Assembly: GCA_003988855.1 (NCBI GenBank)
Contig: QYAI01000095.1
Span: 1 to 64,000 of the forward strand
DNA: 64,000 nucleotides
DNA from: Arachnopeziza araneosa
Lineage: Eukaryota; Ascomycota; Leotiomycetes; Helotiales; Arachnopezizaceae
Direction of reading: 5' to 3'
The notes under the pieces were generated by a model. That model ran no database searches, was not told the DNA's origin, and saw only the letters and a program-made list of their open reading frames with translations. Of this stretch, positions 22,038-33,883 are shown one piece after another (positions within the stretch are counted from its first letter, which is position 1; each line of letters starts with the position of its first letter). Both the position numbers and the translations under genes were made by a program.

Positions 22038-22598
22038 TTAGATTCGCGATTTCTGAGCCGTAAATGTTGCGAGAGCATCCATGAGTGGTGGAGAAAGAGC
22101 ATCATATGTCTGAAGCCCAACGTCGCGAAACTTGGACCGAACCTCGTCCATATTATCCGGATCAAATCCCTGCTCAATGATTGAAGAGACAAAGGCAGCG
22201 AATTGAGGTTCTTGCCAGCCCTCATCTGATGACAATTCGACATGCACAAAGTCGAGTCCCTTAAATGCATGGGGCTGCTCGATGCGGCCATACATATGAA
22301 CGCCACATTCCTTGCAAGCGTGGCGTTGAATAACCGCACTCTGATTGATGATGCTGAGCTTATTCTCATTCGCCGTAACCTTTAGGTTTGCAACTGGGAC
22401 AACACCAATAACAGCAAAGGTGGCACCTGCTGGCTTCCAGCACTGCGAACAGCCGCAGGCATGATTATGAAGAACATTGCCGGTGATAGTTACTTCGACT
22501 TTATCACTTGGACAGTGACACTTCAGTGTCCCGCCTGGAAAGTCACTTTTGCCCTTTGAGATTCCATTGTCGACGAAGGGATGGAGTGAAAGTGGCAT
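22038..22598 (-). CDS. GFA-fold enzyme (S-hydroxymethylglutathione synthase-like)
   Basis: 186-residue protein of the glutathione-dependent formaldehyde-activating family (PF04828), which would help form the glutathione-formaldehyde adduct later oxidised by formaldehyde dehydrogenase. Zinc-binding Cys groups are visible: KCHC near residue 26, CGCSQC near residue 49 and CKECGVHM near residue 94. Length is close to that of the gfa enzyme. The gene is a single exon. True family members have diverse activities and some may not act on formaldehyde, so the specific reaction is inferred from similarity alone. No functional partner is adjacent. Confidence 0.85.
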   Translation of the reverse strand: MPLSLHPFVDNGISKGKSDFPGGTLKCHCPSDKVEVTITGNVLHNHACGCSQCWKPAGATFAVIGVVPVANLKVTANENKLSIINQSAVIQRHACKECGVHMYGRIEQPHAFKGLDFVHVELSSDEGWQEPQFAAFVSSIIEQGFDPDNMDEVRSKFRDVGLQTYDALSPPLMDALATFTAQKSRI

Positions 22599-23530
22599 GG
22601 CGAAGAAATGTATATCTCAATTGCAATATTTTAAGTTTAGAAGGAGACTTCAGAATGGAGAAATATTAATTTGCGGGAGATTTTTTGGGGCTCGCGGGTA
22701 TTAAATAAGTCAAGAGCGTTCGGGGGTATTCCCCATCTCCCAGAATGGAAGACCATCCATTTGTTGTACAATGATACAGTGCATGTGGGGCAGAACGCGG
22801 GGTACGATGTGCAAATCACTTCATCTTCGACGTCGTAAGCTCGGGATTCGGAGAATCGGGAAGTGTTTGTGGGACTTGGAGAATAAGTTGTTGTAGAAAA
22901 CCGTGCATCGCCGATTGTCAAATAACAAGGATGTCCTGGTATGGAATTTACGATCGAACAAAACTGTTAGCCGAACTTTTTCCTCCTTTCAAATAGTGAT
23001 AACATTGCACGTAAAGATAAAGTAGGAGAAGGATATACTTACTCAAGATGAAGTTTCCATATATTGTTTTTCAGTGTGAGCTAGTATTGATATCTGAATG
23101 AGGTAAATTAGGGAATATCTGAGTAAGCTTGCACTATGGCTGACTAAGTTAATGAGACAGGATCAAATTATTTAAGAGGATACCACTCGGAACAAACCGT
23201 TGAGGAGCGGCGGTTAGAGGCACACCAGATCTCCACACAGCTTCAGTGCGGTTTCGCTGCATTTTGATTCTGCTTTAATGATGTGGACATCTGCTCTCAT
23301 AAGCAAAGGCTCATAAGCGCATCCAAGCTACGTACCGATTTCATCATTCATGTTAATCATGGTTATGAACCTAACAGCTTTGTCTATTTTTTTTCTATCA
23401 GGGTGGTCCTTGTGAAGCTTGTAGGTAAAAGGCCCCACTGATACATCCTCTAGGTTGTGCATGGACACTCATTATTCAAATATTTGGTTTAGGGCTTCCA
23501 GCTTTCCTAAAGAAGCTGTTAAAAATTGCT
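22599..23530. other. Gene-free stretch
   Basis: 932 bp with no supportable gene. A minus-strand open stretch at 22637-22921 shows no motif. On the minus strand around 23340-23460, open codons just after the stop of the broken HET gene could be its detached C-terminal remainder, but I cannot confirm it. Confidence 0.45.
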
Positions 23531-24860
23531 CTAAGTAGGCAGGCTCTTGAGCCTAGCTGGAGCAAGTCCAGCTACCTCTCCAGCTCGGTCCACAATTGCA
23601 CTAATGTAGCTAGCGACACGTATTGCCTTCAAGCGAGAGTTGAAGTAACAGAAGGGAATAGTATCGCTGGTTGCCTTGTACGTGATCTCTGGTGATAGCT
23701 GGATAGTTGGGATTGACACTGCTCTTTCCTTCCCATTATCACCGTCATAGAAGTATGGCATCCAAGATGGAACACCACGATGTTGATCGAGACCCAAGGC
23801 CTCACTCAAGAAATTGAGATTCCCGGTTTGTCTAATGTGCGACGTGATGATACTCCAGTAGAGATCAACGAGGGAAATTGAGTGGCTGATACCTAGAAGT
23901 TTAATACCATTACCGCACGCTTCTAAAATGCCTAGTAAAGCATACAGCCTATCTCGCAGTTTCGTAACGTTGAAATTCTGGAAGTGATTGGCTGCCTGAT
24001 AAACAGATTTTGGAAGTACCATCGTGTCCTTATTTCTACTTAGTTAGACTGTCTTGTGCCGAGAACCTTTCGCTAATTATAGCTGAGATAAGAATGATGC
24101 ATACATAAGTTGAATATCTGTTCGTCGTTTTCTGCGTTGCGCGCTGGGCATTTCTAGCTCGGCCAATTTCAATCATGCAGTGCGCTGAGAAGGAAAGGAT
24201 ATGCAACTTCTCCGTTAACTCCTTTACCAGCTCATTCCGTAACGGAGTTTCTGCAATATGGAAGACAAGAATGGAGACTCCTGAAACCAGATGTTTCTTT
24301 AAAAAACTACCGACAAAATATATAGATTCATCCGATTTCATCTCATAACCTCCATGCTTCACAAAGACCCTTTTACCCCAAGGCAACTTCTTGGGTAACC
24401 CACATACGAGAGAACCACGGAGAGTCCAAAACTGCGGCCACCTCTAACCACTGCCGCAGGCAGGTATCGCCCATCATTTCAGACACAGTCCAATTCAATA
24501 ATTCTAGTCTGGCTATCTGACCTTGATGGATATTTTGGGAGAAATGTGACCATTCTTGTGTTGCTAAACTGTGGAGAAAGGGAAGGCCACCCCCCTTTGA
24601 TGCCATAACCTGGTCCCAGCCACACGCAGACTTCTTCAGCCTCTTTATAAATATCACACATAAGAGCAACTTGCGATTCTCGTTCTTTCATACCGTCCTG
24701 ATTAATACAAATCGCATTGACCCACAGCTCTATTTGGTCCTCCACGGGACGAAGCTGCAATGAGCTTCAACGAGATTCCTTTGGACATTGAAACTCTTCC
24801 CATCAATCGGGACATATATACACAAACAAAAGTCTTTTTGCTTACTAGGAATTTGAATGA
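23531..24860 (-). pseudogene. HET-domain gene broken by frameshifts
   Basis: Heterokaryon-incompatibility-type gene, normally triggering cell death on fusion of unlike strains. HET motifs appear in order but in changing frames: GKSFNVQRNLVEA (about 24770), WVNAICINQDG and EAEEVCVWLGPG (about 24600-24700), LPFLHSLATQ, WFSRMWVTQEVALG (about 24380), then KRVFVKHG, and further on LRDRLYALLG (about 23945). Frame changes are needed near 24758, in a run of six G at about 24590 and in a run of four G at about 24378. A splice or shift near 24036 is also needed. The N-terminal YxALSYVWG motif is missing. The G-run breaks could be sequencing errors, but three shifts plus missing parts favour a real pseudogene. 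Confidence 0.75.
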
Positions 24861-25422
24861 GATTGATAATTACCATCATATTTATATGCAGCTCACGTGC
24901 TAGCCTAATCCAACTACCCACACTCGTCAACATCCACATATCCACAAACTGAAGCCTTTCCCAATACCTGTAAATAAATGACCATTTCCCCAATACTATA
25001 CCATCTCAAATATCCGATTAAACAGATACACAAACAACCTCATCCTCATTCCTCTTCTACCAAAATCTCAAATGCGAAACTAATCCATGTCGTCATATAC
25101 CTCGCCCGTAGATCTCCCGCCTCCAGATCGCTCTCCTCCCCACCACTGACAGCGCAGCATGAGAAGAGCTTATCAGAGATCGACCCGGTGATACGGTACT
25201 TGCGAATGATACCTGCGCAATTCTTATCGCGATTGAGTTTGACGTGGCTGAATGGGCGATCGGCAGGCGAGAGTCAGGAGTCTGGGGATTATGTTGACGT
25301 CGTTGATCAGTACGTGGTGTATATGTACAGGATATGCCTCTCTAGCAATATAGATCGTGTGCCTTTTAAAGTATCTGAAGGTTTTGAAGTTAAAAACCGG
25401 TATCAAAATCTGATCCGCTAAA
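24861..25422. other. Spacer between broken HET gene and GPI protein
   Basis: 562 bp with no supportable gene. Plus-strand frame 24978-25421 is open but lacks any motif. The stretch supplies the promoter of the plus-strand gene starting at 25423. Confidence 0.45.
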
Positions 25423-25863
25423 ATGCTGTTTAAAATAACCACGTCCTTGACTCTCCTCTTCTTCGCTATATTCACAGCTAAAGCGATTGAAATCAAGGTA
25501 AACTAATTACTTTCCGACCAATTCAATCTTGCAGTTCAAGCTAACCTCTCCCAACAGCCCCGACAAACACAGAATCCAAGCCTAGCAACAGCAACCGTTG
25601 GCATGAGCTCCATGATGAGCAGCAGCTCAAACTCAGCCATGTCCACGTCTATGTCCATGTCCACCATGGTTCCCGCCTCTGTCTCAGCGTCTTCCTCTTC
25701 ATCTGCTTCAAATAACCTCCCTATATCGAGCGCTGGGCCACCCGAGAGTGGTGCTGGAGCAGGTAACTCAGCGCCGAGTGATGGAGGGAGAGTGGACGTT
25801 AGTGCGAGGTTGATGGGCGTGATGGGTGTTTTGAGTTTGGTATTTGTAGTGGGAATTTTGTGA
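25423..25863 (+). CDS. Small Met/Ser-rich secreted GPI-anchored protein
   Basis: A 126-residue protein in two exons (25423-25497 and 25558-25863), phase 0. The intron has GTAAAC, a GCTAAC branch site 12 nt from its end, and CAG. Exon 1 encodes a signal peptide (MLFKITTSL, then a hydrophobic run to AKA). Exon 2 holds a low-complexity domain of Met and Ser: MSSMMSSSS, MSTSMSMSTM (about residues 41-62), then Ser/Ala and Gly/Pro-rich sequence. The end is a short hydrophobic tail (LMGVMGVLSLVFVVGIL) that fits a GPI-anchor signal. I know no named family. Clustered Met-x-Met motifs can bind Cu(I), as in the outer domain of Ctr1 transporters, so a copper-related surface role is a hypothesis. A 165-residue minus-strand frame over the same bases lacks any motif. 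Confidence 0.65.
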
Positions 25864-26342
25864 AACGGGATTTGAACTTGTCGTGGGAGTAGTATTGGAA
25901 AGGATTGTGTCTGTATGAGTTGAGCCGATTGAGATATTACAATACCTTTTGAAATTGATATATACAATGGTGTAGCTCGGACATATTTCCACCAGGGTAT
26001 TGAAGGGCCTTTGAAGTACAAGTATGCCACCAAATATTCCGTCTTGACTCTTTTGATCTCCTTCCTTCTTATCTCTGCTCGATCCTCTGAACTCTAATCG
26101 CGAAGATTAAAGATTAAAGCTGGGATTCTTACTCCAGCTCTGACAACATCTTCGTGCAACATTCACTCACATAGTTGGGAAAACATCCCTGGTAGAAGGC
26201 TGTCGTTGGTTTGCCACGCTGTCATAATGATTTCGAAAATTTTTTGGAACTTTGAAACCTTCAAGTTGGATTCAAGTGAAATGTTCAAGACTAGTGGGTC
26301 CGGTACATTTCATCTAATGGACAAAGTCTCCTAGCTGCCGCA
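25864..26342. other. Intergenic region between convergent genes
   Basis: 479 bp between two 3' ends. No gene, structure or repeat that I can support. Confidence 0.55.
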
Positions 26343-28470
26343 TCAAACTGTAGGACGATGCGACACAGGCGTAAGCTGCTCTTGAGAGCTTTGCATAGGT
26401 ATCATAGGAAGATTTTGCGGAACCGTGTGATGCGGCACTGTTTGCCCAGACGAATCTCTTCCCTGCGTATTGATCATGGAAATTTGCGTCGCAACAGTCG
26501 CAATCTTCGACTGGCTCCCCGTAACCGCTTTCGGCTCTGTCACATACTGTTTGTTATGGTACTCCAAATCATTGTGACAGTTTGGATACTCCGGGCAAGT
26601 TGAAAACCAATAATCATGATACTGCTTCTCGGGATTCGAGAAGAACATACATAAGCTATCCCATTCCTTTCTGAATCGCTTTCGAATCGAAGTACCGAAG
26701 AGAAAGTGACCCGTTTCCTTTGCAATTGACTTGATGCCCTGGAAAGCCCTGATATAAGCGTCATGTTGCCAAATTGGTTCATCTCGTTTGCGCCAATGAA
26801 GCCCAGGCATAAGCTTTAAAAATGTTCTCCACAAATTTTCTGCAGACTGCAGAAAGACCCATTTGATTGTTGGATAGCATTTTGCAAGAGCAGCGGCAAA
26901 TAGAACCAAACCTGTGCTTGCATATGGACTCCAGGCACCAATGTGGTTCGCCGCCTCGCTCTGAGGAAGCTCATTGATGTAAATTTCGCCTGCGGTGATA
27001 TCGATAGCTAGGAGTGGAATCGCAATCAGAACAATGAATACGGACCACATGTAGAACATCAGGGCGATAGCCTGGGCGGCTATACATCTAAAAGATCTAA
27101 CATGACTAGGCCGTTTCTTTGAAAGGACTCGAGAGAGAAATCCATATAGTATAGTGCGTGTTTGTGACGGCGTACTCCTACCAAAGAAGACAGTCCAGAT
27201 TCCCTGTAATAAAACATAGGCGATAACATATGACCATTTCGAAGCGAAGTTTGTGACAAAGCTGTTAGTACTTGCTTCTTTAGATGTATTGGCTAATCTA
27301 CCCAACGCTCTAAAACGTTGTTCTACTGACAGGACTACAAGATCAGTCTCCGTTCGGAATATTGCCGTACCACCAACAGGGTTGGAGCAAGGAGATTGAC
27401 AATTGTTCTCCTCAATAAACTCTTGCGTGATGACAAAAAAGTTGAAATCGATTGTCCCATCAGTCTCGAGTTGTGGAGGCTGACCGACAGTGACATTCAA
27501 GACGCCTGATTTAGGACTGCATGTAACGAACTGTTGACCGCTGTCAACTATTGGAAGCCAGTGACTTAATTTTTCATTGGGACTTGTATCCTGGAGAGCA
27601 ACATAAGCAGAAAGAAATCCAACGATAACTAGAAATCCCCAAAATATGATGATAATTCGTGAGGAAGCATCGAGGTCTTTGAGTTCTTTTGGTCTGTCGT
27701 CGTTTTCCAGGTGGAGTCCGGCTGTTCGTATTGTTGAAGACCAGTTGATCAGTGGAACCAGAATTATTCCGGATACACTTAAAATTACTAGGAGAGGGTA
27801 TAAGTCGAGTTCTCCCCAGCCGGGACCTCGCCAAACAAGAAGACAGGCATGAATTGCAGCGGCACCAGAGTAAGTCAGGGAAGCCGCAAGAGCTCCCAGA
27901 TATAACCAAGGTAGATGGCTTCGTAGAATGACGGCTGCAGCAATTGTAATATAGAATAGAATTCGTGGAAGTCTGGAATAATTACCCTTCATGGGAATTA
28001 GACATAGAATCACAAATGGCATTCCGATTTTGACATACAGATATAGGATACCAACAAATTGCTCCCACGTAGGTCAAATTGAGATTATATGCAGTCGATT
28101 GTTGAACGCTATCCTCTAACAAAGGAATGTAGACGTAACCAGGAATCCCATCGATGATGTGTGGGTCCTGAAAATAATCGAGACCTGTTAATGTCGGTGT
28201 TGCTATCGGCAAATCGGTCGCTATTGGTAAACCAGTCGCTACATACCCATCAGATGTTGGAAATAATTGTATAGAAGTAGTGATTGTGACCAAAGTTGCC
28301 GTTGGTTGGTTTGCAAGACCGAGAGTTGTGTATGGGCGCCCTGTTGTCCATTGCGACGGAGGTGGTTGAACAGAGTATGGAGTGTTATAGCTCGATGTGG
28401 AGGAGGAAGAACTTTGAGCTGCGATACACTGTGAAAATATGGCGAGGCCGGAAAGCCATGGAAAACGCAT
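26343..28470 (-). CDS. Secretory-pathway multi-span membrane protein, uncharacterised
   Basis: A 691-residue protein in two exons (28039-28470 and 26343-27986). The 52-nt intron has GTATGT and a CTAATT branch region. A signal peptide (to about IAAQ, residue 19) leads into a Ser/Thr/Pro-rich ectodomain ending in NLTYVGAICWYPIS. About seven hydrophobic segments follow: two around ILFYITIAAAV and LYLGALAASL, then LLVILSVSGIILV, IIIIFWGFLVIVGF, a second outer loop with a CxxPC pair (NNCQSPC), then YVIAYVLLQGIW, MFYMWSVFIVLIAI and GLVLFAAALAK. The C-terminal tail is cytosolic and Gln/Pro-rich. The architecture recalls fungal plasma-membrane sensors, but I cannot assign it to a receptor class. Confidence 0.7.
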
Positions 28471-29218
28471 GATCGGCCGCTTCTCTTCCCCTATAGCTAC
28501 TTGCTTCTCCTATCGAAGTTCTTTGTGAGCGGTCAATCTTTCCCCAAGGTTTGGTCGGAGTAAGGGTTGAGGTACGAAAATAGGTTAGTCGGACGTAAGG
28601 TGACAAGCGATCAAAGCAGATGATCTAAACTGAACATTTTCCTATGAAGGAGGAAAAAAAGAACGGACGAAACGAGAGAAGAGCCAGCCCATACTAGAAT
28701 GAGCCGCTCAGGAACGGGTCATCCGAGCGAGCGGGAACTGCCCCAGAAAGAGAATCTGAAATGCGGCGCAGTCCTGGGCATCATCTTACCATCTTCCGGT
28801 GATTGGTGCAGCGAGGATTAAGCATGACCATCTGTGCTCTTGAAACGGAGCAGCAGCCGCAAGGAGCCATCCCATTCAAGTTGTCCCTGGATCGCATCCA
28901 AGATTTGGGATGCAAGAGTTGAGGCTAAAAAACCCTGACACAACGCAGGCACTTGCTGTAATCTGTTCGTGAAGCTTCAATGTTCGCCATGCACTTGCAA
29001 GGAGATGTCCACAGGACTTGTACAAGAATGAGTTGCTGTTTAAGAGAACGTGCATCGCGTTATTGATGCCAGAAAGAAAATGGCGGCCCAGCCCTTAGTC
29101 CCCACTAAAGCTTGACAGCCGCAGCCCTTGACCAGCTTTAACGACAACAACAACCACCTTCAAGTAATATATTTCTCGATATATTTTATGGCCTCAAACC
29201 AACAAGCCTTTTATATTC
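28471..29218. other. Shared upstream region of two divergent genes
   Basis: 748 bp between the membrane-protein start (minus) and the amidase start (plus). It is the likely promoter region for both. No gene or clear element seen. Confidence 0.55.
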
Positions 29219-30933
29219 ATGGATGAAGAGGCTCCATGGGAGGGAATAGCTCGTCGCAAGCAAGCTGAACGCCTCTCCCGCATCCCCAAGCAATGGCTTC
29301 TCCCTAATCCACCCCATACCGACACCTCCAACGTCCTTTCCATACCCGAAACCTGTGGTATCTTGACTGCAGAAGAGCTCACCATAACCTCGAGATACGA
29401 TGCTGTCTCTCTGGCGTCTGCCATCCGCTTTCGCTGGCTCACAGCTGAAGCCGTCACCACAGCATTCTGCAAGCGCGCGGCCATCGCGCAACAAGCCTGC
29501 AATTGCTTGACAGAGATATTCTTTGAAGATGCCATCGATCGCGCAAAATATCTCGATTCTGAATACAGGCGTACTGGGAAGGTGATTGGGCCGCTCCATG
29601 GCGTGCCCATCTCAATCAAGGACTCCTTCAAAGTTAAGGGCTATGATGCCTGCATTGGCATAGCTGCATTGGCTGAGAATCCCGCCAAGGAAAATTCGGC
29701 ACTGGTGGATATTCTGTTGGAGCAAGGAGCAGTATTATATTGCAAGACGAATGTCCCTCAGGGAATGCTGGCCCTGGATTCCGACAACAATGTCTTTGGC
29801 AGGGTTCTGAACCCGCGCAACATAAAGGTCACAGCTGGTGGAAGCTCAGGCGGAGAGGGCGCGTTGATTGCTATGAGGGGTAGTATACTCGGTGTCGGGA
29901 CAGATGTTGGTGGTAGCATAAGAATTCCTGCTATGTGCAATGGACTGTATGGCATCAAACCCAGCATCGCAAGAATTCCTTATGTAGGGCAAGAAGGTGG
30001 TGGAAGGTACAGTGAAAGAACTGTAGGAATTGCTGCTAGCGCAGGACCACTTGCAACCACCCTCAGAGATTGTGAATTTCTGCTAAAAACAATCTCAGCT
30101 ACCAAGCCTTGGGAACGGGATCCCTGCATAAATTACGGCTTTTGGGAGCATCAGGGTTCCATGCCTCGCAAACCGCTACTTGGCGTTCTTCGAACTGACA
30201 ACTTGATTACGCCTCATCCACCAGTTTCCAAGGTCCTTGAAGAAACGGTACAAGCATTGCGCAAAGCTGGATTTGAAGTCATCGAGATCTCCGCGCCCAA
30301 ATTCAAGAAAGGATACTCAATATTCAATGCATTATCAGGCATTGACGGAGCAAACGGTATACATGATCTGCTTGAGCAAACAGATGAGCCCTGGGCTCCT
30401 TGGTTAGAAACGCGTATGCGGAGGAAGGCACCATTGGATGTGGACACTTTGATAAATGTTCATTCAAGAAAGAACGAATATGAAACAGAGATGCTTAGAA
30501 TATGGAGAGATCCCAAGTCTGGAAAACAGGTGGATGCCATTATCTGTCCGGTAGCGCCCCACCCAGTACCACCTATTGATCGATGGAATGGATTGAGTTA
30601 CACTGCCAACTGGGTCCTGCTGGATTGCCCAGCAGGATCTTTACCGGTTCGCGATTTACACGAGGAGGATCTCAAAGACGAGATGACTGGTGAGCCTTTA
30701 GGTTCCTGGGATAAGGTCAACAGGGAATTGTGTAAGTTTCAACATTCCAGGCATTAGAGACATAACTGACCGCTGAAGGGAATGAGGACACTGTCGACAG
30801 AAAAGTTTATCTTGATACTACACTGTCAGTTCAAGTGGTCGCTCCTAAAATGCAGGAGAGAAGGCTTTATCAAGCCATGGCGTTGGTTGATAGTGTTCTT
30901 CATGGGACTGGATATGAGCGATCCCGACTTTGA
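29219..30933 (+). CDS. Amidase, FAAH-like amidase-signature family
   Basis: Hydrolase of the amidase signature family (PF01425), likely cutting a fatty-acid amide or another small amide; cytosolic or membrane-associated. Exon 1 (29219-30731) and exon 2 (30779-30933) are joined at phase 1 and give 555 residues. The Ser-Ser-Lys triad is complete: Lys134 in SIKDSF, Ser209 in GGSSGGEG and Ser233 in VGGSIRIP. The spacings (75 and 24 residues) equal those of rat FAAH (142-217-241). Exon 2 supplies the conserved C-terminal part (VAPKMQERRLYQAMALVD), so stopping at the end of the long frame would truncate the enzyme. There is no signal peptide. Confidence 0.92.
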
Positions 30934-31275
30934 ATTTTGTATATGTACCAAGATTGTGTAATACTATCACGTACAACCAGACCTGGTGAGGTCATAGCTC
31001 CAGCCTCACATGAGCAAGCCAACTCAGCTTCCTCATAACAAGCTTTCCTAGCTTCCTCTATCTACATATTAGGTAAAACAATATCGACTCGTCTACTTTT
31101 TCATCCATATATACAAAGACAGCCAGGACCATCATCTGAGTAGTACCAACTACCTTTTCTGACAAACACTACCATCTTATCTTATTTTATCTTATCCCCT
31201 CTTGAATCGTACTTGCCTCAGGCTGAGAGACACTTCAAGGCTCTGCTGCCAACTTATAAAACCCCAACATCAACC
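30934..31275. other. Spacer before the broken HET-like gene
   Basis: 342 bp with no gene. It contains the repeated word TTATCTTATTTTATCTTATC just before the old HET gene's ATG. Confidence 0.5.
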
Positions 31276-33475
31276 ATGGATTACATGCTGCTTCCAAACA
31301 AAGTTGCAGCGCCTCTTCCTCGGGTTCCCTACGTCTGCGAAGAGAGATATGATGGCCTTCCTTGGCTCACATATCCTGTGTGGAAGGGGAAGGCGGAAGC
31401 TGGATTCGACATTGGGGACTTCTTGCAATGGGAGTTGCATAAACCCACGCCTTTGAAGCACTGGCAATTGTTTCTTCAGACCTGGCTTTTTTTCGGATTG
31501 ATTGCAGAGTTTATGGGGTTCAACGCGACGGAAACGCTGGAGCTAACAACAGATCCTAAGATTTCATACCGCAAGAACAGACCACCAGTAAGGTGGAAAT
31601 GATATACAACGCACTTGTTAAGCGAGATAGTCATGGATCTTTTATCTGCCTTACTTACGAAGACTTAGATCTCATCATTAGAATAGCAAAGGAATTAGTT
31701 CCGACTGATGTTCATTTGAAGCACCAGCGTCAAAACCACTTGTATCGATGTCTACAATATGCAGGATATATACATAACATATTGAAAGATGATTTTGATC
31801 ACAACTTAAGGTTTGAATTTTCGCACTGTCTGAGGTGTTGTACTTTTCCTTGAGTCTCAACTATGACACAATTCCCGAGGCGGCTCCTTTCATACGGTGC
31901 GGGACTCACTATTTCACTCCTCATGTGAAAGCCTCAATGATCGCCAACGGATGGTGTCCCAGCGATATTTCCAGAACCGAAGGCAAATACTCATCTATTC
32001 ACATACTATATATGCTGCGGATGATGGATAAGCTGCCGAATGAGAATCATAGCGACTGCTCAGAATATGAATGCAAACTACGTCAGATAGTTGACGGGCA
32101 ATACTGCATAGTACACCAGGAAATTGGCTGTCTTTGTGGGCTGCTTTCAGTAGATTACGAGAGTTTGCTTGAAATTTTAAACGACGGCGATGCATTTCCT
32201 TTACTCAAATTCAGTGGCGGACTGGAAAGTCTGACAGTAGATCTTGTCTCTTCGAACATGAGAGCTCCTTACGTGGCTATATCACATGTAGGCTTGACTG
32301 AGAGCCACGCTAGACTGAGCTGACCATTTCAGGTATGGGCTGATGGCCTTGGAAATCCCTATAACAACACTCTTCACAAGTGCAAAAATCATACGTTTAC
32401 TCGAACAAGTGGCTAAACTTACTGAGCCAGATGTTAAAGAAGATAACTCAGAAGGCCGAGAGCTTCTGATCTGGCTCGATACACTGTGTTGCCCTGCCAA
32501 AGATTCTCCGGGAAAAACGAAAGCAATTGAAAGATTCGCCTTGTTTATAAGCAAGCAAAGCATGTGCTTGTATTAGACAGCAGTCTTTCAGCGTATCAAT
32601 CTTCTGATCTGAGTGTCGCCGAACAGCAGATGCGGATCTTTACCTCCCGATGGATGCGACGACTTTGGACGTTGCAAGAAGGTACACTTGCGATGTCTCT
32701 GTTCTTTCAATTTGCAGATAAAGCGATTGCTCTGAGTGTTCTCTATGTTCTGCAGAAACAGCTTCAAGAGAGAGATGTGCGATATAGAGCTATTAAGCTG
32801 GATCTTGGTTTAGAGCTCACCAGGCTCCAGGGATTCTCTTGCTCGGACACTTTCGTTGGGAAAGATTTTCAATTAAACTTACTTGACCAGGCACTCCAGT
32901 ACCGAAATGTCAGCGTTGCATCCGATGAACCTCTTTGTGTCGCTACGCTTCTGTCTCTAGACCTTGAAGAGATTCTATCTGTCCCAATTTCCAGACAAGC
33001 TCAGATGCAAAGAGTCTGCCAACTCATTAGCTCAACCGAAGGTATTCCAGGACTTATTATATTCTCCGAAGAGCAGAGAATGGAAGAGGTCGGCTGGAGA
33101 TGGGCACCAGAAAGTTTGTTAAAAACAGAAAAAGGATCATTTTACTCATCTAGACCTCGCTATACTCGGTGGTTCACATCAACTCCGGGAAAGATTCGAG
33201 AAATCGTGCCTCGCGGTCTTCAGGTTAAGTTTTCCGGATATATTCCGGGAAAAATCAAATACTTTGATGGTAGTGAGAAAGACCCACGGTCAGGATCTGC
33301 TCCAGCCAAAGAGTACGGCACCACATTCCGAGATCTAAAGAAACAGTGGTTCAAGATCACGGATCAACAGCTTCTAGCACCATTAAGAGATGAAACTCCT
33401 GAGCTGAAAGAACGCTACAGCTCGAGAGGCCACAACCCTATGGTCGCCAATTTGGTTTTGACTCTTCTGATATAA
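31276..33475 (+). pseudogene. HET-like gene with multiple frameshifts
   Basis: Second HET subtype (SHVWADGL class). Blocks in order: an N-terminal part from the ATG at 31276 (VPYVCEERYDGLPWLTYP), a long helical part, then APYVAISH at about 32275. A real intron (32288-32332) follows and completes SHVWADGLGNP. Further blocks are LLIWLDTLCCP (about 32470), VYKQAKHVLVLDSSL (about 32550) and RWMRRLWTLQEG (about 32650). The C-terminal 300 codons are open to the stop at 33475. Frame changes are needed near 31590, 31825, 32388 (inside a run of five A) and 32545. The two later changes cancel, restoring the original frame. Core motifs are still well preserved, so inactivation is recent, or some shifts are sequence errors. 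Confidence 0.75.
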
Positions 33476-33883
33476 GAGTAGCAGGTAGCTCAGAGTATGA
33501 CAGGGAGAGATATCCAGTACTCTTATCGAACTGATCATTGTAGTTCTGACACATGTTGCTCTTAGAAAAAGTATTGATATTGATGGGTGGGTAAAAGGAT
33601 GTTGATTCTTCAGAAGAGAATCCGACGTGAAACCCTCTTTTATACACGGTTCCCCAGCCGCTCCTTCCCTGTGTTCACACTCGGCAATAGTTGATGTTGG
33701 AACGACTCGCTTATAAAAAAGTCCTGGTTACCTAGGTACCAAAGACCTCGATATTCGCTGAATCATGGACATCCTCTTTCTTGCCATCACACCAAGAAAG
33801 CAGGTAAGACAGAAGCAGTATGTAGCTTATTAGAAGTCTAATTTGTGCTGCACGAAGCAAATTTTCAGACGCTAAACACTTTT
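33476..33883. other. Intergenic region between convergent genes
   Basis: 408 bp between the broken HET-like gene and the ABC transporter 3' end. No supportable feature. Confidence 0.5.

Noticed and set aside
22637..22921. Minus-strand ORF of 94 codons with a CPTC pair
   Set aside because: No further zinc-ligand pattern, no homolog recognised, and it sits in AT-rich spacer DNA.
25536..26033. Minus-strand ORF of 165 codons
   Set aside because: It is a shadow of the spliced plus-strand GPI protein gene and has no motif or start context.
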